The notes under the pieces: model-generated | Told to the model about the DNA's origin: nothing | The model's database searches: none | What the model saw: only the letters and a program-made list of their open reading frames with translations | Shown here: piece by piece, positions 36,231 through 44,451 of the stretch | How positions within the stretch are numbered: the first letter of the stretch is position 1 | How the letters are laid out: every line of letters starts with the position of its first letter | NCBI RefSeq assembly: GCF_045310675.1 | Contig: NZ_JBJHZZ010000006.1 | Span: 1-64,000 of the forward strand | Length of the DNA: 64,000 bases | Origin: Clostridium_AT stratigraminis | GTDB lineage: Bacteria; Bacillota; Clostridia; Clostridiales; Clostridiaceae | Direction of reading: 5' to 3' | Translations under genes and position numbers: made by a program

Positions 36231-37950
36231 AATGAATTCCCCTTCCATCTATGGTTAATAATGCTTCATGTATTGCTTCAGCAATGGTTGGATGTGCGTA
36301 AAGTACGTGCTGGGCGCTATCAATAGTTAAACCTGAAGCTATAATATTACTAATAGTACTTAGCATATCAGTTGCATGTGCTCCCACAATTGTGCCCCCT
36401 ATGACCTTTCTTGTTTCTTTGTTTCCAATTAGCTTAACGAAGCCTTCTGTTTCTCCCATAGCCTGAGCTTTACCGTTTGCCATTAAAGGGAACTTTCCAA
36501 CAATATAATCAAGCTTTTGTAAACGAGCTTCTTTTTCAGTTACTCCAACCTGCCCCATTTCAGGCATAGTAAATATTGCACTTGGTACCAAGTCATAACA
36601 CATTTCATTATCCATACCATTTATATGATCTGCTGCTACTATTCCTTGATGTGATGCTACATGGGCTAATTGAATTTTGTTTGTTATATCGCCTATGGCA
36701 TATATATTAGGATTACTTGTTCTCATAAATTCATCCACCATTATACCATTACATTTTTCATTTAGCTTAACCTGAAGCTTTTCTAGGTCAAGAGAATCTA
36801 AATTTGCTTTTCTTCCGACTGCCGTGGCTACCTTTTCACTGATTAAATATTTTGTTTCATTATCTTTATTAATTTCAACAATTTTCATTCCGTCCAAAGC
36901 AGTTTTAATGGAGACTGCCTTTGCACCTTCATAAATATTAATTCCTCTCTCTTTTGCAGATGTTCTTATAACATCTGCAGCATCCTCATCTACAGTATTT
37001 ATAATCTGAGGAAAATATTCTACTACATTTACCTTTGAACCTAAGGTATTATAAATAAAAGCAAATTCCATTCCTATAACTCCACCCCCAATAATTGTAA
37101 TGGAGGAAGGAATCTCAGCTAGCTCTAAAAGCTCCTGACTTGTAAGAATATCATGGCAGGAGGCCCCTTCTATTGGAAGAGAACAAGGCTTAGAACCTGT
37201 TGCTATTACTAGTTTCTCAAACTTAATAACAGCATCAATTGTCTTGTTTTTAGCTAAAAGTGTTTGTGAATCCTTTACCTCAGCCTTACCGCTTATATAT
37301 TCTATTTGATGCACTTCCATAAGATGCTCAATGCCGGAGACAAGTGTATTCACCACTTCATTTTTTCTCCCCATTATTTTCTCAAGAGAAAATTTTATTG
37401 TCTCTACTTCTAAGCCAAAGCTTTCTGCATTTCTGATTTTTTCTAAAGCATCTACACTGCTTACAAGGGCTTTTGTAGGAATGCAGCCATGATTTAGGCA
37501 GGTTCCTCCTAGTCTGTCCTCTTCAATTATAAGGACTTTTTTTCCACCCTGTGCTGCTCTAATAGCTGAGACGTAACCACCAGGTCCTCCTCCAACAACA
37601 GCCACATCTACTTCAAAGCTTTTTTGTATAGGCTTTGCAAGTCCAAAGGAGTAGGCTGTCTTTTTAGGCTGATTCGAAGCTGCAGCTTGAGCTTTTTCAG
37701 CCTCCTTGTTAATTAATTCTCCATCTACTTTCCCAATAACTTGATTTTTCTTTATTGTATCCCCTTCTGTAATGGATAATTGTTCTAAAATCCCATTGTA
37801 CTTTGATATATATATCATAGTGCCCTTACCGGATTCAATGGTAAATATAATATCCCCAGAGTTTAAAGTATCTCCTGCCTTTTTATTTATTTTACCTACC
37901 TTCCCTGAAGTATCATGGCCGGAAAGCTTTTCAATAATTAAATCATACTT
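36223..37950 (-). CDS. lpdA: Dihydrolipoyl dehydrogenase with N-terminal lipoyl domain
   Basis: About 575 residues. Residues 1-75 form a biotinyl/lipoyl-type domain with the candidate lipoyl lysine in IESGKGTM (usual motif DKA/ETDK). A linker precedes the flavin domain: GGGPGGYVSAIRAAQGG, the redox pair GGTCLNHGCIPTKA, a GGGVIGMEF NAD site, and the C-terminal HAHPT base. It reoxidises dihydrolipoamide with NAD+. The start follows GGAGGAG; the open frame extends 16 codons further without support. No E1/E2 genes are adjacent, suggesting a free-standing lipoamide redox role. Confidence 0.92.
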   Translation of the reverse strand, partial: KYDLIIEKLSGHDTSGKVGKINKKAGDTLNSGDIIFTIESGKGTMIYISKYNGILEQLSITEGDTIKKNQVIGKVDGELINKEAEKAQAAASNQPKKTAYSFGLAKPIQKSFEVDVAVVGGGPGGYVSAIRAAQGGKKVLIIEEDRLGGTCLNHGCIPTKALVSSVDALEKIRNAESFGLEVETIKFSLEKIMGRKNEVVNTLVSGIEHLMEVHQIEYISGKAEVKDSQTLLAKNKTIDAVIKFEKLVIATGSKPCSLPIEGASCHDILTSQELLELAEIPSSITIIGGGVIGMEFAFIYNTLGSKVNVVEYFPQIINTVDEDAADVIRTSAKERGINIYEGAKAVSIKTALDGMKIVEINKDNETKYLISEKVATAVGRKANLDSLDLEKLQVKLNEKCNGIMVDEFMRTSNPNIYAIGDITNKIQLAHVASHQGIVAADHINGMDNEMCYDLVPSAIFTMPEMGQVGVTEKEARLQKLDYIVGKFPLMANGKAQAMGETEGFVKLIGNKETRKVIGGTIVGAHATDMLSTISNIIASGLTIDSAQHVLYAHPTIAEAIHEALLTIDGRGIHFA

Positions 37951-37986
37951 CATATCGTATACTCCTCCAAATAAACTATTTAAAAG

Positions 37987-38010
37987 AAAAAAGGGCAAAG
38001 CCCCTTTTTT
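37987..38010. terminator. Short hairpin between the AhpD-like and lpdA genes
   Basis: AAAAAAGGG/CCCTTTTTT with a short loop, overlapping the stop of the AhpD-like gene. T runs flank it on both strands. It may attenuate transcription into lpdA rather than end it fully. Confidence 0.55.
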
Positions 38011-38363
38011 TATTTAAAATCTCCTTCAAATTCCTCAATGCACTCTTTAAGCAAGGTAACTGAATATGCCATAGATGGCCCACCGCCAAAAGCTACTGAA
38101 ACCATTGCTGCCTCTATTATCTCTTCCTTTGTTGCGCCTGCCTCAAAAGCCTTGTAGCTATGGTAAACGATGCAATATTCACATCTGTTGTAGCAGCCTA
38201 TTGCTACACTCATCAATTCCTTAGTCTTAAGATCCAAAGCCTTTGGTTCATAGGATGCACCTAGTAATCCCATAAAAGCTCCTACCTGTTCAGGATTTGT
38301 TTTTGAAAGGTTTTCAAGTCCACCTACAAATGAATTAAGCATTTCTCTAACATTATAAGCCAT
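38010..38363 (-). CDS. AhpD-like carboxymuconolactone decarboxylase family protein
   Basis: 117 residues with the AhpD/CMD core: ELMSVAIGCYNRCEYCIVYHSYKAFEAGAT. The CEYC pair and His four residues later are the redox-active site of AhpD-type peroxide-reducing proteins, which draw electrons from lipoamide and dihydrolipoyl dehydrogenase. The adjacent lpdA and lplA genes support that use here. A good sigma-A promoter with a direct repeat lies upstream, next to the MarR gene. Confidence 0.85.
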   Translation of the reverse strand: MAYNVREMLNSFVGGLENLSKTNPEQVGAFMGLLGASYEPKALDLKTKELMSVAIGCYNRCEYCIVYHSYKAFEAGATKEEIIEAAMVSVAFGGGPSMAYSVTLLKECIEEFEGDFK

Positions 38364-38395
38364 ATTATTACCTCCTTAATTTACTTGTCTATGCA

Positions 38396-38454
38396 ATATT
38401 AAGCATAGCAAGTATTTATATATTAAGTATAGCAAATAATTTGTTAAATTTCAA
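38396..38454 (-). promoter_or_regulatory. Promoter and repeated operator of the AhpD-like/lpdA/lplA cluster
   Basis: On the minus strand TTGAAA (38454-38449) and TATACT (38431-38426) are exactly 17 bp apart. A 16-bp motif, ATATTAAG[C/T]ATAGCAA on the plus strand, occurs at 38396-38411 and 38420-38435. The two copies are 24 bp apart; one covers the -10 and one the start site. It is a plausible target of the MarR protein encoded upstream. Confidence 0.7.
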
Positions 38455-38469
38455 ACAATATTTTAAAAA

Positions 38470-38512
38470 AATACTTGCCTACTGGTATTATTTACCCGTA
38501 AAAGCAAGTATT
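38470..38512 (-). terminator. Terminator of the MarR gene
   Basis: AATACTTGC (38470-38478) pairs with GCAAGTATT (38504-38512), with inner GGTA/TACC pairing, followed on the minus strand by TTTTTTT. It separates the MarR transcript from the AhpD-like promoter. Confidence 0.75.
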
Positions 38513-38524
38513 AATCTAATTTCT

Positions 38525-38956
38525 TTATTTATTTTCAATATTTGAAAGCATCTTTTTTAATACCTTATCATAAATCAAAAGGTCTTTTTCATCAATGCCC
38601 GCTAGCAAATCATCGTTGAACTGAGTACCAAAAGGTATTAAATCAGAAATAAGTTTGTCTCCTTTATCAGTAAGGTTTAAATAAATAACTCTTCTATCAA
38701 TTTCATTTCGCTCTCTTTCAATTAAGCCGTCTCTCTCTAAGCGATCAATTAGTCTTCCTGCACTAGAATCCTTAACATTCATAAGCCTAGATAGATCCTT
38801 TTGAGAAATTCTCTTTTGGGTTTTTAAGTAGTAAAGTGCAATCCACTGAACTCGTGTTATGGTTGTATTTTGAAGTCTTCGACCGAAGGCCTCTGAGACT
38901 TGCTTCATAGCATTCTCAGTTATATATCCCACTCAATTATCTAAATTAAAAAACAT
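38525..38956 (-). CDS. MarR/OhrR-type regulator with in-frame TGA, possible selenoprotein
   Basis: The winged helix is intact (RVQWIALYYLKT, DLSRLMNVKDSSAGRLIDRLE, RERNEIDRRVIYL). Translation from ATG 38956, five bases after a perfect AGGAGG, reads MFFNLDN, then TGA (38935-38933), then VGYITENAMKQ. The alternative GTG at 38932 directly follows that TGA and has no ribosome-binding site; it would give 135 residues. The TGA falls where OhrR proteins carry the peroxide-sensing cysteine (ENQLCFLLY). A stem-loop 13 bases downstream resembles a SECIS. Selenocysteine insertion would give 143 residues. A plain nonsense mutation of a Cys codon is the alternative. Confidence 0.75.
38893..38919 (-). promoter_or_regulatory. 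SECIS-like stem-loop downstream of the in-frame TGA
   Basis: In the mRNA, CUGAGA pairs with UCUCAG and, inside it, UGCU pairs with AGCA around a four-base loop AUGA. The stem begins 13 bases after the UGA and the apical loop about 24 bases after it, within the range of bacterial SECIS elements. The loop guanine is at position three rather than one or two. Confidence 0.5.
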
Positions 38957-38971
38957 TTTAGCCTCCTTTAA

Positions 38972-39070
38972 AACTTAACTTTTATAAGTTTAAGTTAAGA
39001 CTCCATTTTACTTATTTTAAAAGCTTCTCTTTATAGAAAGAATTTTACCATTAATAAGTAAAAATTTCAA
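38972..39070 (-). promoter_or_regulatory. Promoter and dyad of the MarR gene
   Basis: TTGAAA (39070-39065) and TAAAAT (39047-39042) lie 17 bp apart on the minus strand. Downstream, an imperfect dyad AACTTAAC...GTTTAAGTT (38972-38996) sits in the leader just before the ribosome-binding site and may be the autoregulatory operator. Confidence 0.6.
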
Positions 39071-39100
39071 CTTTACTGCTGTTATTGAGTATTTTTCCAT

Positions 39101-39136
39101 AAAAAAATATGCCAGAGATAACCTAGGTCTGGCATA
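39101..39136 (-). terminator. Terminator of the ornithine operon
   Basis: TATGCCAGA/TCTGGCATA stem (39108-39116 with 39128-39136), followed on the minus strand by seven T. It lies 51 bp past the orr stop codon. Confidence 0.85.
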
Positions 39137-39186
39137 TAAAATAAATATATTTCATTAAACGTTGAGCCTTAAAATAAGAATTTTAA

Positions 39187-40254
39187 TTATACAGCATATT
39201 TCTTAATATAAGGTGAAGTCATAGCTCTAAGTAAGCAGCCGTAGTCTATTGTGAAATCCACAACGCCTCCAACATCGTACTTTTTACTGCTGTGCGTTAT
39301 ATCTAGTATTAGATGATCACTGCTTGCTCCTATAACTTCTATTCCAGCATCTAATGGCATAAGGCCTTCTGGAGCAATATCCTGTCTACCTAGAGCAACT
39401 ATTGCTCTTTTCATAATCCCCTTATCTGTAAAATGAGGAGTCTCACCAAAGGCGTCCATGCCAATGTTCCCTATAGGTATTGAAGGCTTATCCTTTATTT
39501 CTATTATTTCACCCTTTAGAATAAAGGCATCCTTGTAGCAATTAGGAATATCCTTCCCATAGGCAGTTTCACGGCCAAGTACAATTCCTTCACCTATTCT
39601 AAGCTGATTAATACCTTCTGGAATGCTGTTATCTATAACTGCATATAGGCTGCTGGAGTTTCCACCTGAAACTATTGGAAGTTCAATTTTAAACTTATCC
39701 TTTATAGCTTCCTTTAAGCTTATTAGCTTCCCTAAATTAGTTTTATCAGGAATAACTCCGCCGTAGCAGGTTAAATTTGTTCCTATTCCAGAGAGCACAA
39801 TATTAGGAAGCTTAAGGATCTTTTCTACTGTGGTTAATACATCACTTTCTAAAACCCCTTCTCTTAAGTCTCCAAGGTCTACCATTAATATAATGTTATG
39901 AACCTTGTTTACTCTCTTTGCTACCCTAGAAAGCATGGCTATTGTCTCGTATTCAGAGTTTAGGCTTATATCTGAATACTTTACAACCTCTGTAACATGG
40001 CTTTCCATTGGAATTCTAAGAAGCAGCTTTTTGCAGTTTATATCCTTTAGCTTTTTTAAATTTTCTAGTCTAGAGTCTCCAATTACGTTAATGCCGCCTT
40101 CAAGCATTGCTTCTACAATTTCTTTTCTAGCGCAGAAAACCTTACTTACACCAACTATATCTATGCCTTTTTCTCTGCAAAGCTTATTTATCTCTGAAAC
40201 ATTATGTGTAATTTTATTTAAAGTTACTTCAATACAAGGATATTCCTTTTTCAT
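39187..40254 (-). CDS. orr: Ornithine racemase (alanine racemase N-terminal fold)
   Basis: 355 residues. The PLP lysine is in IVGVSKVF (near 38), and GGNSSSLYAV plus RIGEGIVLGRE bind the phosphate. It converts L-ornithine to D-ornithine, the first step of the oxidative ornithine pathway. It is the last gene of the operon that starts at ord, 20 bp after the reactivase-like gene, and a terminator follows. The assignment rests on family resemblance plus operon context. Confidence 0.9.
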   Translation of the reverse strand: MKKEYPCIEVTLNKITHNVSEINKLCREKGIDIVGVSKVFCARKEIVEAMLEGGINVIGDSRLENLKKLKDINCKKLLLRIPMESHVTEVVKYSDISLNSEYETIAMLSRVAKRVNKVHNIILMVDLGDLREGVLESDVLTTVEKILKLPNIVLSGIGTNLTCYGGVIPDKTNLGKLISLKEAIKDKFKIELPIVSGGNSSSLYAVIDNSIPEGINQLRIGEGIVLGRETAYGKDIPNCYKDAFILKGEIIEIKDKPSIPIGNIGMDAFGETPHFTDKGIMKRAIVALGRQDIAPEGLMPLDAGIEVIGASSDHLILDITHSSKKYDVGGVVDFTIDYGCLLRAMTSPYIKKYAV

Positions 40255-40274
40255 TTAAACCCCACCTTCAATAG

Positions 40275-41606
40275 TTAAATCCCCAAGCTATTTCTCAAAA
40301 GACAAATTGCAGCTTCTTTATTTTCCTTACTTAATACTCCAGCGCAGGCCATTATATAGTTCTTATCCAGTAATACCTTTGCTGAGCTTTTCGGAAGCAT
40401 GGACATATCTTCTTTTGTGTATCTTATATCATTTAAAATATTTTCCCCATAAGGAAGCCTTGTTAGGGCTCCGCCAGTACCAACAATATATTTTATTTTT
40501 GAAAGGTCCTTTCCATAAGCTAGAAAGGTTTTAGTTGCTCCAAAGCTTCTCTTTATATAGCCAACATGCCTGTTTAAGGCAATTTCTACAGCTTTCTTTG
40601 TTAAGAGAGAGCTTGCATTAATTTCTTCTTCAGTAGTTGGAATTGGCTTAATATTTTCTCTTATGCTTTCTATTGAAGCTTCCTTTATATCCCTTACATC
40701 TAAAAGATTTATAATATTGGCGCTGTTAACGTAAACCCCAAGATCCCCTTCAACGGTTCTTTTCGCCTTTGGCTCCGGACTTACTAAAATATCTAAGATC
40801 TCAGTGCTTCCATCAGTTACAGAATGTACATCAGTTGTAGCCCCACCTACATCAAGAACAAGTACATCCCCGAGCAGTTCATATAAAAGCTTTGCACTTT
40901 CCATAACTGCTCCAGGAGTTGGCATAATAGTTCCGTCTACCATTTCCTTAATTTTATTCATGCCGGGAGCCTTTATGATGTTGTTTTCAAAGGCATTTTG
41001 TATTATCTTTCTGGAGGGTTCTACATTAAGCTCATCTATTCTTGGAAATACATTATCTACTATATATAATTCCTTATTTTCAAAGATCTCCTTTATTTCC
41101 TCATGATTTGCAATATTTCCGCAGTAGATTATTGGCTTATTGGATATTTCAGTATTTATTAGCTCAGAGTTATAAAGTGCTGTTTCCCTTTCGCCATAAT
41201 CAGTACCTCCAGCAATCATAATGAGGTTTGGATCTATTTCCTTTATTTTTTTAATATCGCTTTTTCTGAGTTTTCCAGCTGTAACTAGCTTAATATTTCC
41301 CCCAGCCCCTAATGCTGCTTCTTTTGCAGCTTTAACTGTCATGTCTTCCACTAGACCATGTACAGTAATTTTAAGGCCTCCAGCTGCGCTGCTTGTAGAA
41401 AGCATTCTGTTCCAGGTAACTTCCTCCCCGCACTCTCTTTCCATATCCTTAATGGCAGCCCTTAAACCAATAGTCACGTCTCCCTCTAAAACTGTAGTAT
41501 AGCTCTTCCCCTGAGCTGCAACCTCTATCCCCATATCGGTGAGCTTAAAAGCCGTAACTACAGTAGTTGTACTTCCAACTTCAGAAATTAAATAGTCAGC
41601 CTTCAT
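40275..41606 (-). CDS. GlmL/MutL-like reactivating ATPase for the cobalamin aminomutase
   Basis: 443 residues of ASKHA-type ATPase: SEVGSTTTVVTAF near the N-terminus, VLDVGGATTDVHSV (phosphate-binding, near 253-266) and YIVGTGGALTRL. Relatives (GlmL, MutL) are encoded with B12-dependent mutases. Here it probably swaps damaged cobalamin out of OraE/OraS. It lies between oraE and orr in the ornithine operon, after a 300-bp gap containing a large hairpin. Confidence 0.85.
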   Translation of the reverse strand: MKADYLISEVGSTTTVVTAFKLTDMGIEVAAQGKSYTTVLEGDVTIGLRAAIKDMERECGEEVTWNRMLSTSSAAGGLKITVHGLVEDMTVKAAKEAALGAGGNIKLVTAGKLRKSDIKKIKEIDPNLIMIAGGTDYGERETALYNSELINTEISNKPIIYCGNIANHEEIKEIFENKELYIVDNVFPRIDELNVEPSRKIIQNAFENNIIKAPGMNKIKEMVDGTIMPTPGAVMESAKLLYELLGDVLVLDVGGATTDVHSVTDGSTEILDILVSPEPKAKRTVEGDLGVYVNSANIINLLDVRDIKEASIESIRENIKPIPTTEEEINASSLLTKKAVEIALNRHVGYIKRSFGATKTFLAYGKDLSKIKYIVGTGGALTRLPYGENILNDIRYTKEDMSMLPKSSAKVLLDKNYIMACAGVLSKENKEAAICLLRNSLGI

Positions 41607-41732
41607 TCATATTTCACCTCCACTCCATTTAGAATTGTGGTTGTTTTTAAATTTACAGAAATGAAATTTAGCGGAAATATATAAAATATGCGGAATGAAG
41701 CATTTGGCGATATCTAGAAGGTCTTAGTGAAA

Positions 41733-41813
41733 GAATAGCCACAAAACCTTAGTGTTGTTCGTTTGTCTGAACGAATGTGAGTTTTACGAAAACACTTGGT
41801 TTTGGGGCTATTC
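41733..41813 (-). repeat. Long structured inverted repeat between oraE and the reactivase gene
   Basis: GAATAGCC...GGCTATTC (41733-41740 with 41806-41813), with CAAAACC/GGTTTTG and AGTGTT/AACACT continuing inward and a further GTTCGTT/AACGAA stem inside. The rest of the gap 41607-41906 holds no gene. It may be an intra-operon processing or attenuation element, or a small mobile repeat. Confidence 0.6.
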
Positions 41814-41906
41814 TGAACTTAGAGCTTCTTATGCAGCCATCAGCTCATGAAGCAGATTTTATATATTGCAGCGGATTCATTTTCTATATTTTACGACATC
41901 CCATTT

Positions 41907-44084
41907 TTACTCTTCTCTTCTTTGAAGCTCTTCTACTATGAAGGTAGCAACGTTGTTTCCGTGGGTACCTCTGCCAAAGCCTGCATCCATACCGCTTGCT
42001 CTAGCTATCTCATCGCTAACCTGAGTTCCGCCAGAGATTAAAATAAGCTTATCTCTAACACCCTTTTCAACGCAAAGATCATGAAGCTTTTTCATATTCT
42101 TAACGTGAATGTCATTATGAGAAATTATAGTACTTGCAAGTATAACCTGTGCCTTTGTTTCAATAGCTGCGTCTATAAGCTTTTCTATTGGGCAGGAGGT
42201 TCCTAAATATTCACACTCAAAGCCATACTTTTCTATACCGCCGTGTTTAATATTTATTATTTCTCTTAGGCCAACTGAATGCTCATCCTCACCAACAGTA
42301 CCAGCAACAACCTTTACAGGATGATTCTTTATAAAATCTCTAATAACGTCATCAGCTAAAACTACCTTTGGTTCTGGAATAACAAGCTTTGATTTATCAA
42401 TAGCAAAGTTAACCTTACCTTTTATTTCAACAAGTGTTCCTTCAGCTTCCTGCATTACCTGCTTATGAATAACTTCTACATCTGTTAGGTTCATATTTTT
42501 ACCCATTTCAATAGCAGCAGCTTCAGCAATTCTTATGTCTTCAGGTATAAATAAGGTTACAGATACTATACCATCATTTTTCCATTGAACTTCTGGAATT
42601 ATTGTTCCATTATCCTTTACAGCTTCAAGTCTTACATTAACATTGTCATTTTCATCTAGTTCATCTATATACTTAATCTTTTCATGCTTACATAATGTAC
42701 AGCCATCAATTGCATCACAGGCATGCTCATATTCCTTAGGAACATTGTTATAGCCAAAGTGAGCACATACAGGTGCAAAGTAGTCATCTTCTCTTTCTAC
42801 AACTGTATCAACGCCTATGCCGCCCTCAATTTTTCTTGCAATACCGTCTCCGTTTCTTTCTGGATATTCACCTGAGTCAACAAAGAAGCCATCTTGAACT
42901 GCCTTAAAGTATCCGCCGTTTTCGATTATTTCCTCTAGGAATAGTACTGCCTTTTCCTTAAGTTCTCTAACCTTTTCAGGTAGATAGCCTTCCTTTTTAA
43001 GCTCTATCATGTCCATAAGTCCATCCATGCCAATTAAAGCCTGCTTAGCAGTATTAATTGCATGCATGTTGTTATAATGCCATGGAACGTTTCTTCCCTC
43101 ATCTGGTGTAATTGTACTTTGAATATCTGCAGAGGTAAGCTTTGAAATCATTAGATTTAAAGTATGTCCAACTGTAGCTTCACGAGTACAGGATTCTATA
43201 TATTTAGTGTTCATTTGAGCTCTCATTCTGTAATCCTTAAAGAAGTCTCTAAGTGCTACAGCATAAGGGATATCTATTCTCATACAAGGTGCTGGAGCTG
43301 AGGTTGGAGGAACTGTTGAAAGTGCAATATTTCCCTTTTTCATTCCAACCATTTCTGAGAACTTGCTGTTTATAGCATGCTGAACCATTAGCTCTGGCAT
43401 TACCTTATAGCCCTTCATAGCAGTTGCATTGGCATTGTGAGCACCGTCTATTTGAAGCATATCTGCCCAAACCATAACCTTTTTAGCTACTGCAGCATCT
43501 ACAAAAGATCTAATCATGTTTATGTTTCTATATAAAACGTTATATTGAGGATCCTGATGAGCTCCATTAACGCCTTCTTCAGCAAACATAACAGCTATAT
43601 CAGGTCCAGCTACTCCGGATACATAGGAGTGGAAGTTTATTTCTCTTCCTACTTCCTCTTCAATTAAATCTAGTGCCTTTCTTGAAGCTCTTACCTCTTT
43701 TCTTGTAACTGTAACTCCGCCTATGCCTTCAGGTGTTCCTTCAATTAAGCTGTCGTAATGGCTTTGTCCTGCAGTTCTTATAACCATAATGTGGTCAGCA
43801 CCATGCCAAGCTGCCATTCTCATTCTTCTTATATCATCTTCAAATCTTCCAGAAGCTATTTCTGTTGTTATAACAGGCCTTGGCTGAGGGTCTATTTTAG
43901 CAAAGGATCTAGCTGCAGGAAGTGGTTCACTTTGAGTTAGGGGCTTTGATATTTCCTGGTACTCAAATTCTCCCATTTTTTCATGGTAGTCTTCTCTCCA
44001 ATGCCAGCCTCTTCTCTTAGGAGCATAGTGCTCAAGATCCTTTAATATTTCATTAATATCTAGCTTCTCATTTCTATTTAGCAT
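41907..44084 (-). CDS. oraE: D-ornithine 4,5-aminomutase large subunit
   Basis: About 725 residues. It has an N-terminal TIM barrel that binds adenosylcobalamin and PLP, and a C-terminal Rossmann B12 domain with DEHSVGLREI (the D-x-H-x-x-G lower-ligand motif) and GTHGNNVATFIV at the end. It converts D-ornithine to 2,4-diaminopentanoate by radical 1,2-amino migration. ATG 44084 lies seven bases after GAGGTG; GTG 44093 is too close. It overlaps oraS by 11 bp. Confidence 0.95.
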   Translation of the reverse strand: MLNRNEKLDINEILKDLEHYAPKRRGWHWREDYHEKMGEFEYQEISKPLTQSEPLPAARSFAKIDPQPRPVITTEIASGRFEDDIRRMRMAAWHGADHIMVIRTAGQSHYDSLIEGTPEGIGGVTVTRKEVRASRKALDLIEEEVGREINFHSYVSGVAGPDIAVMFAEEGVNGAHQDPQYNVLYRNINMIRSFVDAAVAKKVMVWADMLQIDGAHNANATAMKGYKVMPELMVQHAINSKFSEMVGMKKGNIALSTVPPTSAPAPCMRIDIPYAVALRDFFKDYRMRAQMNTKYIESCTREATVGHTLNLMISKLTSADIQSTITPDEGRNVPWHYNNMHAINTAKQALIGMDGLMDMIELKKEGYLPEKVRELKEKAVLFLEEIIENGGYFKAVQDGFFVDSGEYPERNGDGIARKIEGGIGVDTVVEREDDYFAPVCAHFGYNNVPKEYEHACDAIDGCTLCKHEKIKYIDELDENDNVNVRLEAVKDNGTIIPEVQWKNDGIVSVTLFIPEDIRIAEAAAIEMGKNMNLTDVEVIHKQVMQEAEGTLVEIKGKVNFAIDKSKLVIPEPKVVLADDVIRDFIKNHPVKVVAGTVGEDEHSVGLREIINIKHGGIEKYGFECEYLGTSCPIEKLIDAAIETKAQVILASTIISHNDIHVKNMKKLHDLCVEKGVRDKLILISGGTQVSDEIARASGMDAGFGRGTHGNNVATFIVEELQRREE

Positions 44085-44445
44085 TGTTTTCACCTCTCAT
44101 TACAGCATGAACTTTCTCCCAGCCTATTCCTCTGCTTAGTTCTTCTCCAGCCTCTAAATAAGGAACATTTTTAAGCTTGGAATAAGTTAACACAACATTT
44201 CCAAGACCTTTTCCAAGTAAGTTCCACTTTGTGCCTTCTTTAACTAGGCTTCCAGCTTCTAAGCTTGAAAAGCCCATTCTAAGTAGAACTGATCTTTCAA
44301 CTGCAGGTGAGGTATGTTTATATGCTAAATCTACCATAGGTTTTACTATTTGCTCTGTTAAGCTCCAAAAGCGGTTATATAATTCCTCGTCACTTAAATT
44401 TTTTAAATGCTCTCTTCTAGTATTAAAATCGTCTTCTCTTTTCAT
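44074..44445 (-). CDS. oraS: D-ornithine 4,5-aminomutase small subunit
   Basis: 123 residues, helical, with RREHLKNLSDEELYNRFW and SPAVERSVLLRMGFSSLEA typical of OraS. It is needed for an active OraE/OraS heterotetramer. It starts 6 bp after ortB and overlaps oraE, so the three are translationally linked. Confidence 0.93.
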   Translation of the reverse strand: MKREDDFNTRREHLKNLSDEELYNRFWSLTEQIVKPMVDLAYKHTSPAVERSVLLRMGFSSLEAGSLVKEGTKWNLLGKGLGNVVLTYSKLKNVPYLEAGEELSRGIGWEKVHAVMRGENNAK

Positions 44446-44451
44446 TTATAT

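Noticed and set aside
38893..38919. The stem-loop in the MarR gene as a terminator
   Set aside because: It lies inside the coding region and no T run follows it.
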